A DNA stretch of 64,000 nt, taken from NCBI RefSeq assembly GCF_002260525.1, contig NZ_MRYI01000001.1:496001-560000 (forward strand), in the 5' to 3' direction. The notes under the pieces were generated by a model. That model searched no databases. It saw only the letters and a program-made list of their open reading frames with translations, and was not told where the DNA came from. Each line of letters opens with the position of its first letter. Positions within the stretch are counted from its first letter, which is position 1. Positions 17,178-24,921 of the stretch are shown here, piece after piece. This DNA comes from Hahella sp. CCB-MM4. Lineage in GTDB: Bacteria > Pseudomonadota > Gammaproteobacteria > Pseudomonadales > Oleiphilaceae. A program made the translations under genes and the position numbers.

Positions 17178-17336
17178 ACCAGATACGCCAGCTCCTGCGA
17201 CGCCTCTAAACGTAATGTCTCAATCCGATATTAGACCTTAAAGCCTGGCATTTGACCTGGAAGAGAGAAACACCTTACACTCTCGCGCCACGGATGAACG
17301 TGATTTAAAGTCAATTATCTAGCAAAGGAGTGCGTC

Positions 17337-17582
17337 ATGAAGACCTCACTATTACTGCCCGTTGGTATATCACTGGCTATTGCCTTATCACTGGGACTCT
17401 CCAGTACTTTTTCCCATGCAGAAGATAACACCCGCCAATGTGAACGGGCTCAGTATCATCTGGAAAAAGAAAAGCTCAAAAAGCGGCAGAAAGAACGCAG
17501 CGGTTATACCATTTCAGAAATGCGCAAAATCAAGGACAGGATCGAACGCCTGGAATTCGATGTAGAGCATTTTTGCGGATAG
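17337..17582 (+). CDS. Small exported charged protein
   Basis: An 81-residue protein with AAAGGAG 6 bases before ATG 17337. A signal peptide of about 28 residues ends at SHA-E. The mature part, 53 residues, is highly charged and helical (LEKEKLKKRQKERSG, MRKIKDRIERLEF), flanked by two cysteines near its ends that could close a helical hairpin. Similar in style to DUF1090-type periplasmic proteins, though no family can be assigned. Confidence 0.65.
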   Translation: MKTSLLLPVGISLAIALSLGLSSTFSHAEDNTRQCERAQYHLEKEKLKKRQKERSGYTISEMRKIKDRIERLEFDVEHFCG

Positions 17583-17591
17583 ACTATCCGC
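17575..17591. terminator. Short hairpin at converging gene ends
   Basis: GCGGATA/TATCCGC with a three-base loop spans the stop of the small exported protein and touches the stop side of the LacI gene. No U-run, so terminator activity is uncertain. Confidence 0.4.
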
Positions 17592-18595
17592 TAAGACCTG
17601 GTGGTGGCGCGCGCCACCAGCCAGGGCATAATCCGGCGGGAGCGGGCCAGTGACTGTCCCTGACTCAGAATAGTCTGCAGATTTTCCATCACAGCCTGGG
17701 TCAATAGTTCAATCGGCTGGCTGATCGTTGTCAGTTGATAACCAGGCCAGTCGGCCATAGGGACGTTGTCCGCACCGACCACCTGAATATCCTCCGGGAT
17801 ATGTATGCCACGCTGTTGCCTCAAGGCATCCATGGCTCCAAAGGCCAATGCATCACAGGCACAAAATAATCCGTCAAGATTCGGATAACGCTTCAACAAT
17901 GCCAATGCACTTTGAAAGCCGCTCTGGTAACTGTAATCCGGATTGTCACAATACCCCAGAGGATCACTTCCCCTTCTCCGCAGTTGCTCAAAGAAACCTT
18001 TCTCCCGCTCCTGGGAAGCCTGCCCATCAGGAGGCCCGCCAATATAGCCCAGTCGGGTAGCCCCACAAGCGAGTAAATGATCAGCAGCCAGTTGCCCGAT
18101 CATTTCATTATCGGTCTGTACCGAACAGATTTTGCCATAGGGGTCGTCACGCCCCATCAGGACAGAGGGAATCCCCATGGTCAGACATATCTGGGTGGCC
18201 TGTAGGGACAATGAGCCTGCCGCAATAATGGCGCTATCCACTTGATAGGCCCCCACCAATTGCATAGAGCTATTGATATCGCCGGTCTCATCTGGCGTTA
18301 CCAGCATGGGCACCTTGTCCAGTTTCTGCAACGCCTGGGTTAACGCATAAAACACCTGGGACTGGTAAGGATTGGTAAACTCCGCCATAACGACAGCCAC
18401 CAAACCGCTCTGCTGTCCGGTCAGAGAACGGGCCAGGGCGTTGGGTCGGTAACCCAACTTCCTCGCAGCCTGCACCACAAGGTCTCTGGTCGTGTCGGAA
18501 ACACTGGCCCCCGGGGTAAAAGTGCGGGAGACAGCGGAACGGGAAACTCCCGCCAGCCGGGCAACATCTTCTGAAGTAACTCGCCTGTCCTGCAT
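17591..18595 (-). CDS. LacI-family transcriptional regulator
   Basis: A 334-residue repressor. The N-terminal helix-turn-helix and hinge are typical (TSEDVARLAGVSRSAVSRTF, LGYRPNALARSL), followed by a periplasmic-binding-like effector domain. It is the last gene of the leftward transport operon, 47 bp after the phosphatase gene. Two near-palindromic TGCAyACGyGTGCA sites upstream of the operon have the central CG typical of LacI operators and are its likely targets. The effector is presumably the imported compound or a breakdown product. Confidence 0.92.
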   Translation of the reverse strand: MQDRRVTSEDVARLAGVSRSAVSRTFTPGASVSDTTRDLVVQAARKLGYRPNALARSLTGQQSGLVAVVMAEFTNPYQSQVFYALTQALQKLDKVPMLVTPDETGDINSSMQLVGAYQVDSAIIAAGSLSLQATQICLTMGIPSVLMGRDDPYGKICSVQTDNEMIGQLAADHLLACGATRLGYIGGPPDGQASQEREKGFFEQLRRRGSDPLGYCDNPDYSYQSGFQSALALLKRYPNLDGLFCACDALAFGAMDALRQQRGIHIPEDIQVVGADNVPMADWPGYQLTTISQPIELLTQAVMENLQTILSQGQSLARSRRIMPWLVARATTRS

Positions 18596-18642
18596 CTATT
18601 TAACCCTTATCCTATTTCGCCCTTCTATTATTTTCAGGTATC

Positions 18643-19533
18643 TCACCCTTCTCTTATTTCAGACATCGGCTTTTTCACTTTTCCCTTTTCCCTTTTCCCT
18701 TTTCCCTTTTCCAAGACGACCAGATCAAATAACTCCGGACGGGAAACCCACACCGCGCCTCCAGTCATCAGCTTTTCACCACACAGGAATGATGAACTGT
18801 TCAAGCCGGTCTCAACGGCAATCAATTGTCCGGCCAATGCATCCCAACTATTGAGGAAAGGTTCATAGAAACCATCCGTCTGACCAAGAATGGCCATACA
18901 CAAACCGACAGCAGCCGATCCAACCTGACGACTCAGACAACCGGCATCTGTCCATTGGGTTAGCATCGCAATTGCTCGCTCCGGACAGTCCGATTTCAGT
19001 CCGTATCCAATTCCGAGAAGCGCTGTCTCTGGTGTCACCGGGTTCGGGTTGATTCTATAGGGCTGACCATTGAACCAGGCCCCTTGCTGATAGACAGCAC
19101 TGAGCATTTCATCTTTCGATGGTTGATAGATGTACCCTTGTTGAGGTTCCCCTTGAACCACCCGGCATAGGGTGACCGCAAACTCTGGAATGCCTCGTAG
19201 AAAATTTGTGGTGCCGTCAATGGGGTCAATGACCCAGACAGCATCGTTTTCCGGTTGGCCAAACTCAGATGGCTTTGATAGATCTAAGGAGACTGAGGGG
19301 GCTGATATATCTGAAGCTACCGGTTCAAATCCATATTCTTCTCCGAGAATCGCGTCCTGGGGGAAAAGCTCGCGTATACGCGCTCTCAGGAACTGTTCAA
19401 CAGCCCAGTCCGCCTCACTGACCAGATCCTGACGATGTTTCATCTCAACAGTCAGGCTTCCTCTGCGGTGAAAATAATCCAACGCCAGTTGTCCAGCCTG
19501 CCTGACGATAGATTCAATATCATCCCGCTGCAT
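18643..19533 (-). CDS. Inositol-monophosphatase-family phosphatase with repeat-encoded tail
   Basis: A 296-residue Mg-dependent phosphatase. Family metal-binding motifs are intact: GEEYGFE, DPIDGTTNF and WDALAG. Members act on inositol phosphate, 3'-phosphoadenosine phosphate, fructose-bisphosphate or other sugar phosphates. Here it overlaps the MBL-fold gene by 14 bp inside an ABC import operon, so it probably dephosphorylates the imported or released compound. The last ~24 residues (EKGKGKREKGKVKKPM...) are encoded by a 7-bp tandem repeat, an odd tail not needed by the fold; unit gain or loss would shift its frame. Confidence 0.88.
   Translation of the reverse strand: MQRDDIESIVRQAGQLALDYFHRRGSLTVEMKHRQDLVSEADWAVEQFLRARIRELFPQDAILGEEYGFEPVASDISAPSVSLDLSKPSEFGQPENDAVWVIDPIDGTTNFLRGIPEFAVTLCRVVQGEPQQGYIYQPSKDEMLSAVYQQGAWFNGQPYRINPNPVTPETALLGIGYGLKSDCPERAIAMLTQWTDAGCLSRQVGSAAVGLCMAILGQTDGFYEPFLNSWDALAGQLIAVETGLNSSSFLCGEKLMTGGAVWVSRPELFDLVVLEKGKGKREKGKVKKPMSEIREG
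18679..18712. repeat. Heptanucleotide tandem repeat (TTTTCCC), 4.9 copies, within coding sequence
   Basis: Four full TTTTCCC units plus six bases, in the 3' end of the phosphatase gene. Seven is not a multiple of three, so any slippage changes the C-terminal frame. Related degenerate purine repeats continue into the gap before the LacI gene. Confidence 0.92.
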
Positions 19534-20314
19534 AGCTCTCTTCCTTTAGATCCAATCGTTTCCCTGAAATACAACACCAACGCTCTCCATCCTGGGCAAC
19601 TGCCACCCCCGTTCGATGTTGAACGGCTTCGCTGATAACCCCGTGCAATCCATCCTGAATATGGTAGAGCAATAATTGATGAGGCTCGGCCAGGCGCTGG
19701 TAACGCAGACACTCAGGTAAATCACCGTGATGACTGGATTCACCCTGATCCTGATGGGCAAAGCACTCCTGCATCGCCAGAACACTTCCAGTCATTAGCT
19801 GAGCGCTTTCCATGGTCGGTCGTCCATCGCCACTATAAAACAACGCTCCACGCATTCCGCTCGCACGGGGTTTCTGATCCAGCCTCACCGCAAGGTTGGT
19901 TATGCTGTGCCGGGTTTGAGCAGTCCGCATAAGCCAGGGGCCCAATTCGGTTAATTGGGTCGCATCATGCCATCCTATGCTGAACGGCAAGCGTTCCGGC
20001 CAGGCAGCATAATCGGCCATCCAGCGCAGGTGAGACTGCTGGTCAGGCTGGCAGATAATCTCCAGATCCTTGCAACGCCCCGCAGATGCCCACTGATTAA
20101 GTAACGCCGTAATACCTGAGGCATGGTCCGGATGAATATGGGTGAGATAGATTGCATCCACTGCATCAGAAGGTAGCTGCCGACGCCACAGAGCCTGGGG
20201 AACGGTCGGTCCACAGTCAATCAGTAGACAATACTCCTGATCCTCAACCAATACGGAGGCATTCACCCGAAAACGATCATAGGCTTCACCGGATCCGACA
20301 ATCTCAAGCTGCAT
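19520..20314 (-). CDS. Metallo-beta-lactamase-fold hydrolase (PhnP-like)
   Basis: A 264-residue MBL-fold enzyme. ATG 20314 with GGAG 7 bases upstream is preferred; the open frame reaches 20377 inside the ATPase gene. Metal ligands are visible: THIHPDH (HxHxDH), the later SGDGRPT aspartate and a SSHHGD histidine. Phosphodiesterases such as PhnP, tRNase Z-like enzymes and others share this set. It overlaps the ATPase gene by 11 bp and the phosphatase gene by 14 bp. With a phosphatase downstream, cleavage of a phosphodiester before dephosphorylation is the simplest reading, but that is inference. Confidence 0.85.
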   Translation of the reverse strand: MQLEIVGSGEAYDRFRVNASVLVEDQEYCLLIDCGPTVPQALWRRQLPSDAVDAIYLTHIHPDHASGITALLNQWASAGRCKDLEIICQPDQQSHLRWMADYAAWPERLPFSIGWHDATQLTELGPWLMRTAQTRHSITNLAVRLDQKPRASGMRGALFYSGDGRPTMESAQLMTGSVLAMQECFAHQDQGESSHHGDLPECLRYQRLAEPHQLLLYHIQDGLHGVISEAVQHRTGVAVAQDGERWCCISGKRLDLKEESYAAG

Positions 20315-21398
20315 GTATATGCTCCATCGCCTGACGCAAACACTGTCCTTCACCATCGAACAGATGGCACATCGCATCGTTCAGGTGAATCCCCACCTGA
20401 CTTCCCGGATTGGGAGCCTTTTGGGTTTCCACCACCAGGCGAACACCGTTGATACGGCCATGAACATACACCATATTGCCAAGCGGTTCGGTGACATCCA
20501 CCTGCATCCGATAGGGGCTGCTGTCGTCCAACAACACTCCCTGCGGGCGTATACCAAGCTCCAGCCTCTCATCTTTATTGACCGAAGCAGACCAAGTGCC
20601 AAGCCGGATATCTTGCGACCAGGGTAAGGTGACAACCGATTCACCATTGTTCTGGTGTTTCATCTTGACCGGGACAAAATTCATTGTCGGGGAGCCGATA
20701 AATCCGGCCACAAATCGATTGGCCGGTCTTTCGTACAGCTCCAAAGGCGTTCCCATCTGTTCAATCACGCCCTGTCGCATCACCACAATTCGATCAGCCA
20801 TGGTCATCGCTTCCTTCTGATCATGGGTAACGTAGATCATGGTCGTTCCCAACCGCTGATGTAATTCCATCAGCTGAACCCTCATCTGATCCCGCAATTT
20901 GGCATCGAGATTGGACAAGGGCTCATCAAACAGAAAAACCTCCGGCTGCCGCACAATTGCGCGACCGATGGCGACCCGCTGACGCTGACCTCCGGACAGC
21001 TCAGCCGGTTTGCGATGTATATAGGGATGCAGTTGCAGAATATCCACGGCCTGCTGTATCCGTAATACCTGCTCCTCTTTTGGAATCCCTGCCATTTTGA
21101 GGCCAAAGGCCATGTTGTCCCAGACCGTCATATGGGGATATAACGCATAGGATTGAAACACCATAGCGATCTCTCGCTGGGCGGGAGTCACGTGACTAAC
21201 ATTTCGCTCTCCAATTTTGATACAGCCCTCTGAAGTTGAATCCAGCCCGGCAATCATGCGTAATAAGGTGGATTTTCCACAGCCGGAAGGGCCGACCAGC
21301 ACCAGAAACTCACCGTCTCTGATCTGCAGATCAATCCCCCGCAGCACTTCCTGGTTTTTGAATCGTTTTCGAAGGTTTTGCAAAGTCACTGAAGCCAT
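20304..21398 (-). CDS. ABC importer ATPase (MalK/UgpC family)
   Basis: A 364-residue ATPase of the carbohydrate/glycerophosphate uptake-1 family. Walker A GPSGCGKST, Q-loop, signature LSGGQRQRVAIGRA, Walker B FLFDEPLSNLDA and switch His in VTHDQ are all present, followed by the MalK-type C-terminal regulatory (OB/TOBE) domain. It energises the two permeases encoded immediately upstream (10-bp gap). Confidence 0.94.
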   Translation of the reverse strand: MASVTLQNLRKRFKNQEVLRGIDLQIRDGEFLVLVGPSGCGKSTLLRMIAGLDSTSEGCIKIGERNVSHVTPAQREIAMVFQSYALYPHMTVWDNMAFGLKMAGIPKEEQVLRIQQAVDILQLHPYIHRKPAELSGGQRQRVAIGRAIVRQPEVFLFDEPLSNLDAKLRDQMRVQLMELHQRLGTTMIYVTHDQKEAMTMADRIVVMRQGVIEQMGTPLELYERPANRFVAGFIGSPTMNFVPVKMKHQNNGESVVTLPWSQDIRLGTWSASVNKDERLELGIRPQGVLLDDSSPYRMQVDVTEPLGNMVYVHGRINGVRLVVETQKAPNPGSQVGIHLNDAMCHLFDGEGQCLRQAMEHIHAA

Positions 21399-21408
21399 CT
21401 GGAAAATC

Positions 21409-22233
21409 CTATTTCATTTGCATGGTGAAGCCGCGTAAAAGGTAACGCTGTACGTATCCGGCCATAAACAGCATCGGCAAAGAAGACAACAGACCAATGC
21501 CCATCAGTTGCCCCCAATAGGTTTCGTTCTCGGTAATAAAGTTCGATACGTAGAGAGGCAATGTGAAATGGCTGGGGGTAGAGAGATACAACAGCGCAAA
21601 AAGAAACTCATTCCACGCCATGATGAGGGTAAAGATAAAGGTTGCTGCCAAACCGGGAGCACAGAGCGGCAACACGATATACAGTAACCGCTTCGGTAGA
21701 TTGGTACCATCGAGACAGGCCGCCTCTTCCAGGCTGAGAGGTACTTCCCGCACAAAACTCAGCAGCATCCATATACAGAAAGGCAGGGTATAGACCTGAT
21801 ACACCAGGATCAGCCCCAATGAACTATCCAACATGCCGATACCTTTCAATAATTGAAACAGGGGAATGGCCACGACAATCGGCGGCATCATTTTGATCAT
21901 CAATACCAGCAGCAGAAACGAGTGGTCCAGATATCGCGGAAAGTCAAACCTTACCAGCGCATAGCTGGCAAGAAACCCGAATACCAGAGCCAGAAACGTG
22001 GCCCCTACCGCCACAACTATTGTATTGGCCAGGCGTTCAGGAAAACCATCTTTCCATAGAGCACGGAAGTGTTCCATCGTCGGGTGCTCGGGCAACAGAC
22101 TCAGGCTATTGCTGATGTATTCTCCGGATGGGGTAAACGCTGTTCCTATCATCCACAGGATTGGCAGAAGGAAGAACAACAGTACCAATACCAGCCCCAT
22201 GTAGAAAGCCAAGGGCTTTATGTGACGGATCAT
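21409..22233 (-). CDS. ABC importer permease 2 (MalG/UgpE type)
   Basis: A 274-residue inner-membrane permease with six hydrophobic segments. The coupling EAA loop is seen as LSLEEAACLDGTNLPKRLLYIVLPL. Overlaps the preceding permease gene by 4 bp, so the two are translationally coupled. Confidence 0.92.
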   Translation of the reverse strand: MIRHIKPLAFYMGLVLVLLFFLLPILWMIGTAFTPSGEYISNSLSLLPEHPTMEHFRALWKDGFPERLANTIVVAVGATFLALVFGFLASYALVRFDFPRYLDHSFLLLVLMIKMMPPIVVAIPLFQLLKGIGMLDSSLGLILVYQVYTLPFCIWMLLSFVREVPLSLEEAACLDGTNLPKRLLYIVLPLCAPGLAATFIFTLIMAWNEFLFALLYLSTPSHFTLPLYVSNFITENETYWGQLMGIGLLSSLPMLFMAGYVQRYLLRGFTMQMK

Positions 22234-23096
22234 GATTTTGCCCCCACATAACGCCAGGCATATACCGCACTCAATAGACAGGCAATCAAGAGCATCATTA
22301 GTGCTCCTGCCGAAGCCAGGCCCAGGTTAAAAAACTTGAATCCCTGTTTGTAAATAAACAAAGAAAGGGTGCTGGTGCTATTGCCCGGACCGCCACCCGT
22401 CAGTGCATACACCTTGTCAAACAACTTGAAGGTATCAATCGACCGCAGCAGCAAAGCCAGCAGGATCTGCGGCATGACCAGCGGCAGAGTGATATAGCGA
22501 AAGCGGCGCCAGCCACTGGCACCATCAGTTAATGCTGCGTCCTTAATATCGGCGGGAACCGACTGCAATCCGGCCAGAATGATCAGAAAGGACATGGGCG
22601 TCCATTGCCAGACATCCACCAGCATGACGGAAAACAACGCCAGACTTGGATCAAACAACCACTCCACCGGTGACAGCCCAAGACTGACAAGCGCGTTGTT
22701 CAAGAAACCAAAATCATAGTGATACCAGGCCCGCCAGATCGCCGAACACACCAGCGTCGACAACATCATGGGATAAATGACGATTGGCAGCGCAAAGCGC
22801 TTAACGGGAAATTCCCGGTCAAACAATACCGCAAGGAGCAAACCCAAGCCTACTTGTACAAACGATGCCATGACGGAGAACACCAAGGTGTTTTCGACGG
22901 CTCCGATGAAGAACCAGTCGTCGATCAATTCGGCAAAATTGTCCAACCCCACAAACTGGCGTTCAGCACCTGCGTAGTCAACGTAGGAAAACGCATTTAT
23001 CAGTATCTGGGAAATCGGGTAAAGCGTTAACACCGCAAGCAGTAGCGTGGCCGGCAGCATCAGAGATATTAATTGCAGACGTGAACGAAATAGCAT
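22230..23096 (-). CDS. ABC importer permease 1 (MalF/UgpA type)
   Basis: A 288-residue inner-membrane permease; ATG 23096 has GGAG 7 bases upstream. Six hydrophobic segments and the EAA-like loop DIKDAALTDGASGWRRFRYI. Starts 63 bp after the binding-protein gene. Confidence 0.92.
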   Translation of the reverse strand: MLFRSRLQLISLMLPATLLLAVLTLYPISQILINAFSYVDYAGAERQFVGLDNFAELIDDWFFIGAVENTLVFSVMASFVQVGLGLLLAVLFDREFPVKRFALPIVIYPMMLSTLVCSAIWRAWYHYDFGFLNNALVSLGLSPVEWLFDPSLALFSVMLVDVWQWTPMSFLIILAGLQSVPADIKDAALTDGASGWRRFRYITLPLVMPQILLALLLRSIDTFKLFDKVYALTGGGPGNSTSTLSLFIYKQGFKFFNLGLASAGALMMLLIACLLSAVYAWRYVGAKS

Positions 23097-23159
23097 TCAA
23101 AGGCTCCAGAATAGCGACCACAAAGTTCCAGATTTTCGTGGTCGCCGACTATCCGTTGA

Positions 23160-24398
23160 CTAGCGTTTCAGGGCGCGGTCAATTTTGCGATTGGCCTGGT
23201 CCAGGGCCGTCCGTGCATCCAGCTCACCGATCATGGCCAATTGCAGATAGTCCCCCAGAATGCTTTCCACTTCATTCCAGCGCTCGATGCGTGGGCGTGG
23301 CTTGCCATGCTCAAGAGCATCAAGTTGATTGGGGTACCAGCGATACTTGGCAACCACATCCGCATCCGTATACACACTGCGGCGGGTTGGCGGAAGCCCC
23401 AGATCAATGGCCAGCTGTTTTTGGTTCTCGGCGCTGGTCAGAAATTCAAGAAATTCACGAGCTGCCTTGTCATGCTTGGCATCGGTGGCAACTCCCATCT
23501 GCCAGATCCCCAACATGGGAGAAGAACCCTTTACCTGGCCGGGAGCTGCTATCACTTCCATCTCCCTCACAACTTTGGATTGGTCCGGATCGTCCATGGA
23601 CGGCACCCAGGACGGCCATACTTCGATTGCCATCGCCGCTTTACGCTGCTGGATAGCATCACGAACCTCAGTGGAGTTGTAGACTTCGACGCCCCTGGGC
23701 GCGTATTGCTTCAGCTCCAAAAATGATTCCAGTGCCTGAACACCCTGATCGGAGTTCACATGCGCCTTGCCGCCATCATCGACAATCACACCGCCATGAG
23801 CCCAAAACAAAGGCAGGAAACCGGTCACGATGGGGTTTCCTTTTTGTCCTCGGAATACGACCCCGGTGGTGCCGTTATTCTTGGCGGAAATTGTCTTGGC
23901 TGCTGTTTTAACTGCCTCCCAATTATCGGGACGGGTCAGGCCGAATTCCTTAAACAGGGATTTGTTATAGGTAAACATGGCCACGTTACCAACGACCGGA
24001 AGGGAATACGCAGGCCCCTGCCCCACCGGATAACGGGATATATCCAGGGCAGCGGTAATGAAGTCGCCGGTGATCCCGGACTGCTCTTCAAGATTCGCCA
24101 GCCAACCGTTGCTCATAAATTCAGTGGCCCAGGTATCGTCTATCATCACGAGATCATAAGCGCCCGCGTTCTCCCTCATGGAGATCACCAACTTTTCATA
24201 CAGGCTGCCATACGGCAATTTCAGCAACTCAATATCCATATCCGGATGGGCGGCCTGATACCGCGCCACAGATTCCTCCAACGCTTTACCGTAGATTCCA
24301 TCCCGACCGGCAATCACCAGGTCCGCAGCTTGTACTGCGGCAGCCCCCAATGCCATCGACGCTGTTAACGCCAGCGTTAGCGATGAATGTTTCAACAT
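23160..24398 (-). CDS. ABC importer extracellular solute-binding protein
   Basis: A 412-residue family 1 binding protein. ATG 24398 has GGGGG 7 bases upstream; the frame extends to 24461 without a ribosome site. A signal peptide ends near VQA-AD. The mature protein has the two-lobe pattern, with YDLVMIDDTWATEFMSNGWL and the usual hinge regions. MalE/UgpB-like relatives bind sugars or glycerophosphodiesters. First gene of the operon and therefore likely the most expressed. Confidence 0.92.
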   Translation of the reverse strand: MLKHSSLTLALTASMALGAAAVQAADLVIAGRDGIYGKALEESVARYQAAHPDMDIELLKLPYGSLYEKLVISMRENAGAYDLVMIDDTWATEFMSNGWLANLEEQSGITGDFITAALDISRYPVGQGPAYSLPVVGNVAMFTYNKSLFKEFGLTRPDNWEAVKTAAKTISAKNNGTTGVVFRGQKGNPIVTGFLPLFWAHGGVIVDDGGKAHVNSDQGVQALESFLELKQYAPRGVEVYNSTEVRDAIQQRKAAMAIEVWPSWVPSMDDPDQSKVVREMEVIAAPGQVKGSSPMLGIWQMGVATDAKHDKAAREFLEFLTSAENQKQLAIDLGLPPTRRSVYTDADVVAKYRWYPNQLDALEHGKPRPRIERWNEVESILGDYLQLAMIGELDARTALDQANRKIDRALKR

Positions 24399-24430
24399 GA
24401 ATGACCCCCTGAGTCTTATAACGACTAATG

Positions 24431-24545
24431 TTTTTTGCACACAGCCGATGTCTTTTTTCACAGCCAGTGTTCTTTACACAGCCGCTGTCTTGTCTACACA
24501 GCCGCTGTCTTGTCTACACAGACGCTATCTTGTTTACACAGACGA
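24431..24545. repeat. Six-copy 18-20 bp repeat upstream of the ABC operon
   Basis: The core ACACAGCC (or ACACAGAC) recurs at 24439, 24458, 24476, 24496, 24516 and 24536: spacings of 19, 18, 20, 20 and 20 bp. The two central units are identical (CTACACAGCCGCTGTCTTGT-like). The last four have exact two-turn spacing, suited to cooperative protein binding on one DNA face. They lie 33-147 bases upstream of the binding-protein start. Confidence 0.85.
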
Positions 24546-24548
24546 AAG

Positions 24549-24562
24549 TGCATACGTGTGCA
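24549..24562. promoter_or_regulatory. LacI-type operator candidate O1
   Basis: TGCATACGTGTGCA, palindromic in 6 of 7 base pairs with a central CG. Matches O2 at 12 of 14 positions. Confidence 0.6.
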
Positions 24563-24648
24563 AACAGCTAATTCTGTGGCGGCGCTCATAGGAACCATCT
24601 TCATATTATTAGATGACAGCGAAGTGAAAGGGGGTTGAAACTTTTTAG

Positions 24649-24662
24649 TGCACACGCGTGCA
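24649..24662. promoter_or_regulatory. LacI-type operator candidate O2
   Basis: TGCACACGCGTGCA, palindromic in 6 of 7 base pairs with a central CG, exactly 100 bp from O1. The pair could support looping by a tetrameric or bridged repressor. Confidence 0.6.
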
Positions 24663-24838
24663 AGAAACTGAAACAAACGCGTATTGATGAGCTCGCGTAC
24701 TATTGAAGAACGCGATAGATTGAAGAACACGAAAAGTATTACCGGCAGATTTTCAAGTTTGGAACAACTCTGTAATCGTCAATCCTGACCCGGTAGCGAC
24801 ACTATTCGGGAATTTTTTTTACCAAAGCATGATTTTTA

Positions 24839-24856
24839 CCGTCATCTTTCTGTAAC
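24839..24856 (+). promoter_or_regulatory. Pho-box-like PhoB site
   Basis: CCGTCAT-N4-CTGTAAC matches the 7-4-7 layout of the PhoB box (consensus CTGTCAT-N4-CTGTCAT), 66 bases before the alkaline phosphatase start. Supports induction by phosphate starvation. Confidence 0.55.
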
Positions 24857-24921
24857 ATGATAACGTTTTTATTGAACGCCCGTTTAATAAAACACCAATT
24901 ATATAATTAAAAGGAGCAATT

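Larger units (their letters stand above)
24399..24921. other. Divergent regulatory region between the ABC operon and the alkaline phosphatase gene
   Basis: A 523-bp control region. It carries six 18-20 bp repeats next to the binding-protein gene, two LacI-operator-like palindromes exactly 100 bp apart, and a Pho-box-like site near the alkaline phosphatase start. No gene is seen within it. Confidence 0.7.

Noticed and set aside
24431-24545. Repeat array considered as CRISPR
   Set aside because: Units are contiguous 18-20 bp without unique spacers, and no cas gene is present.
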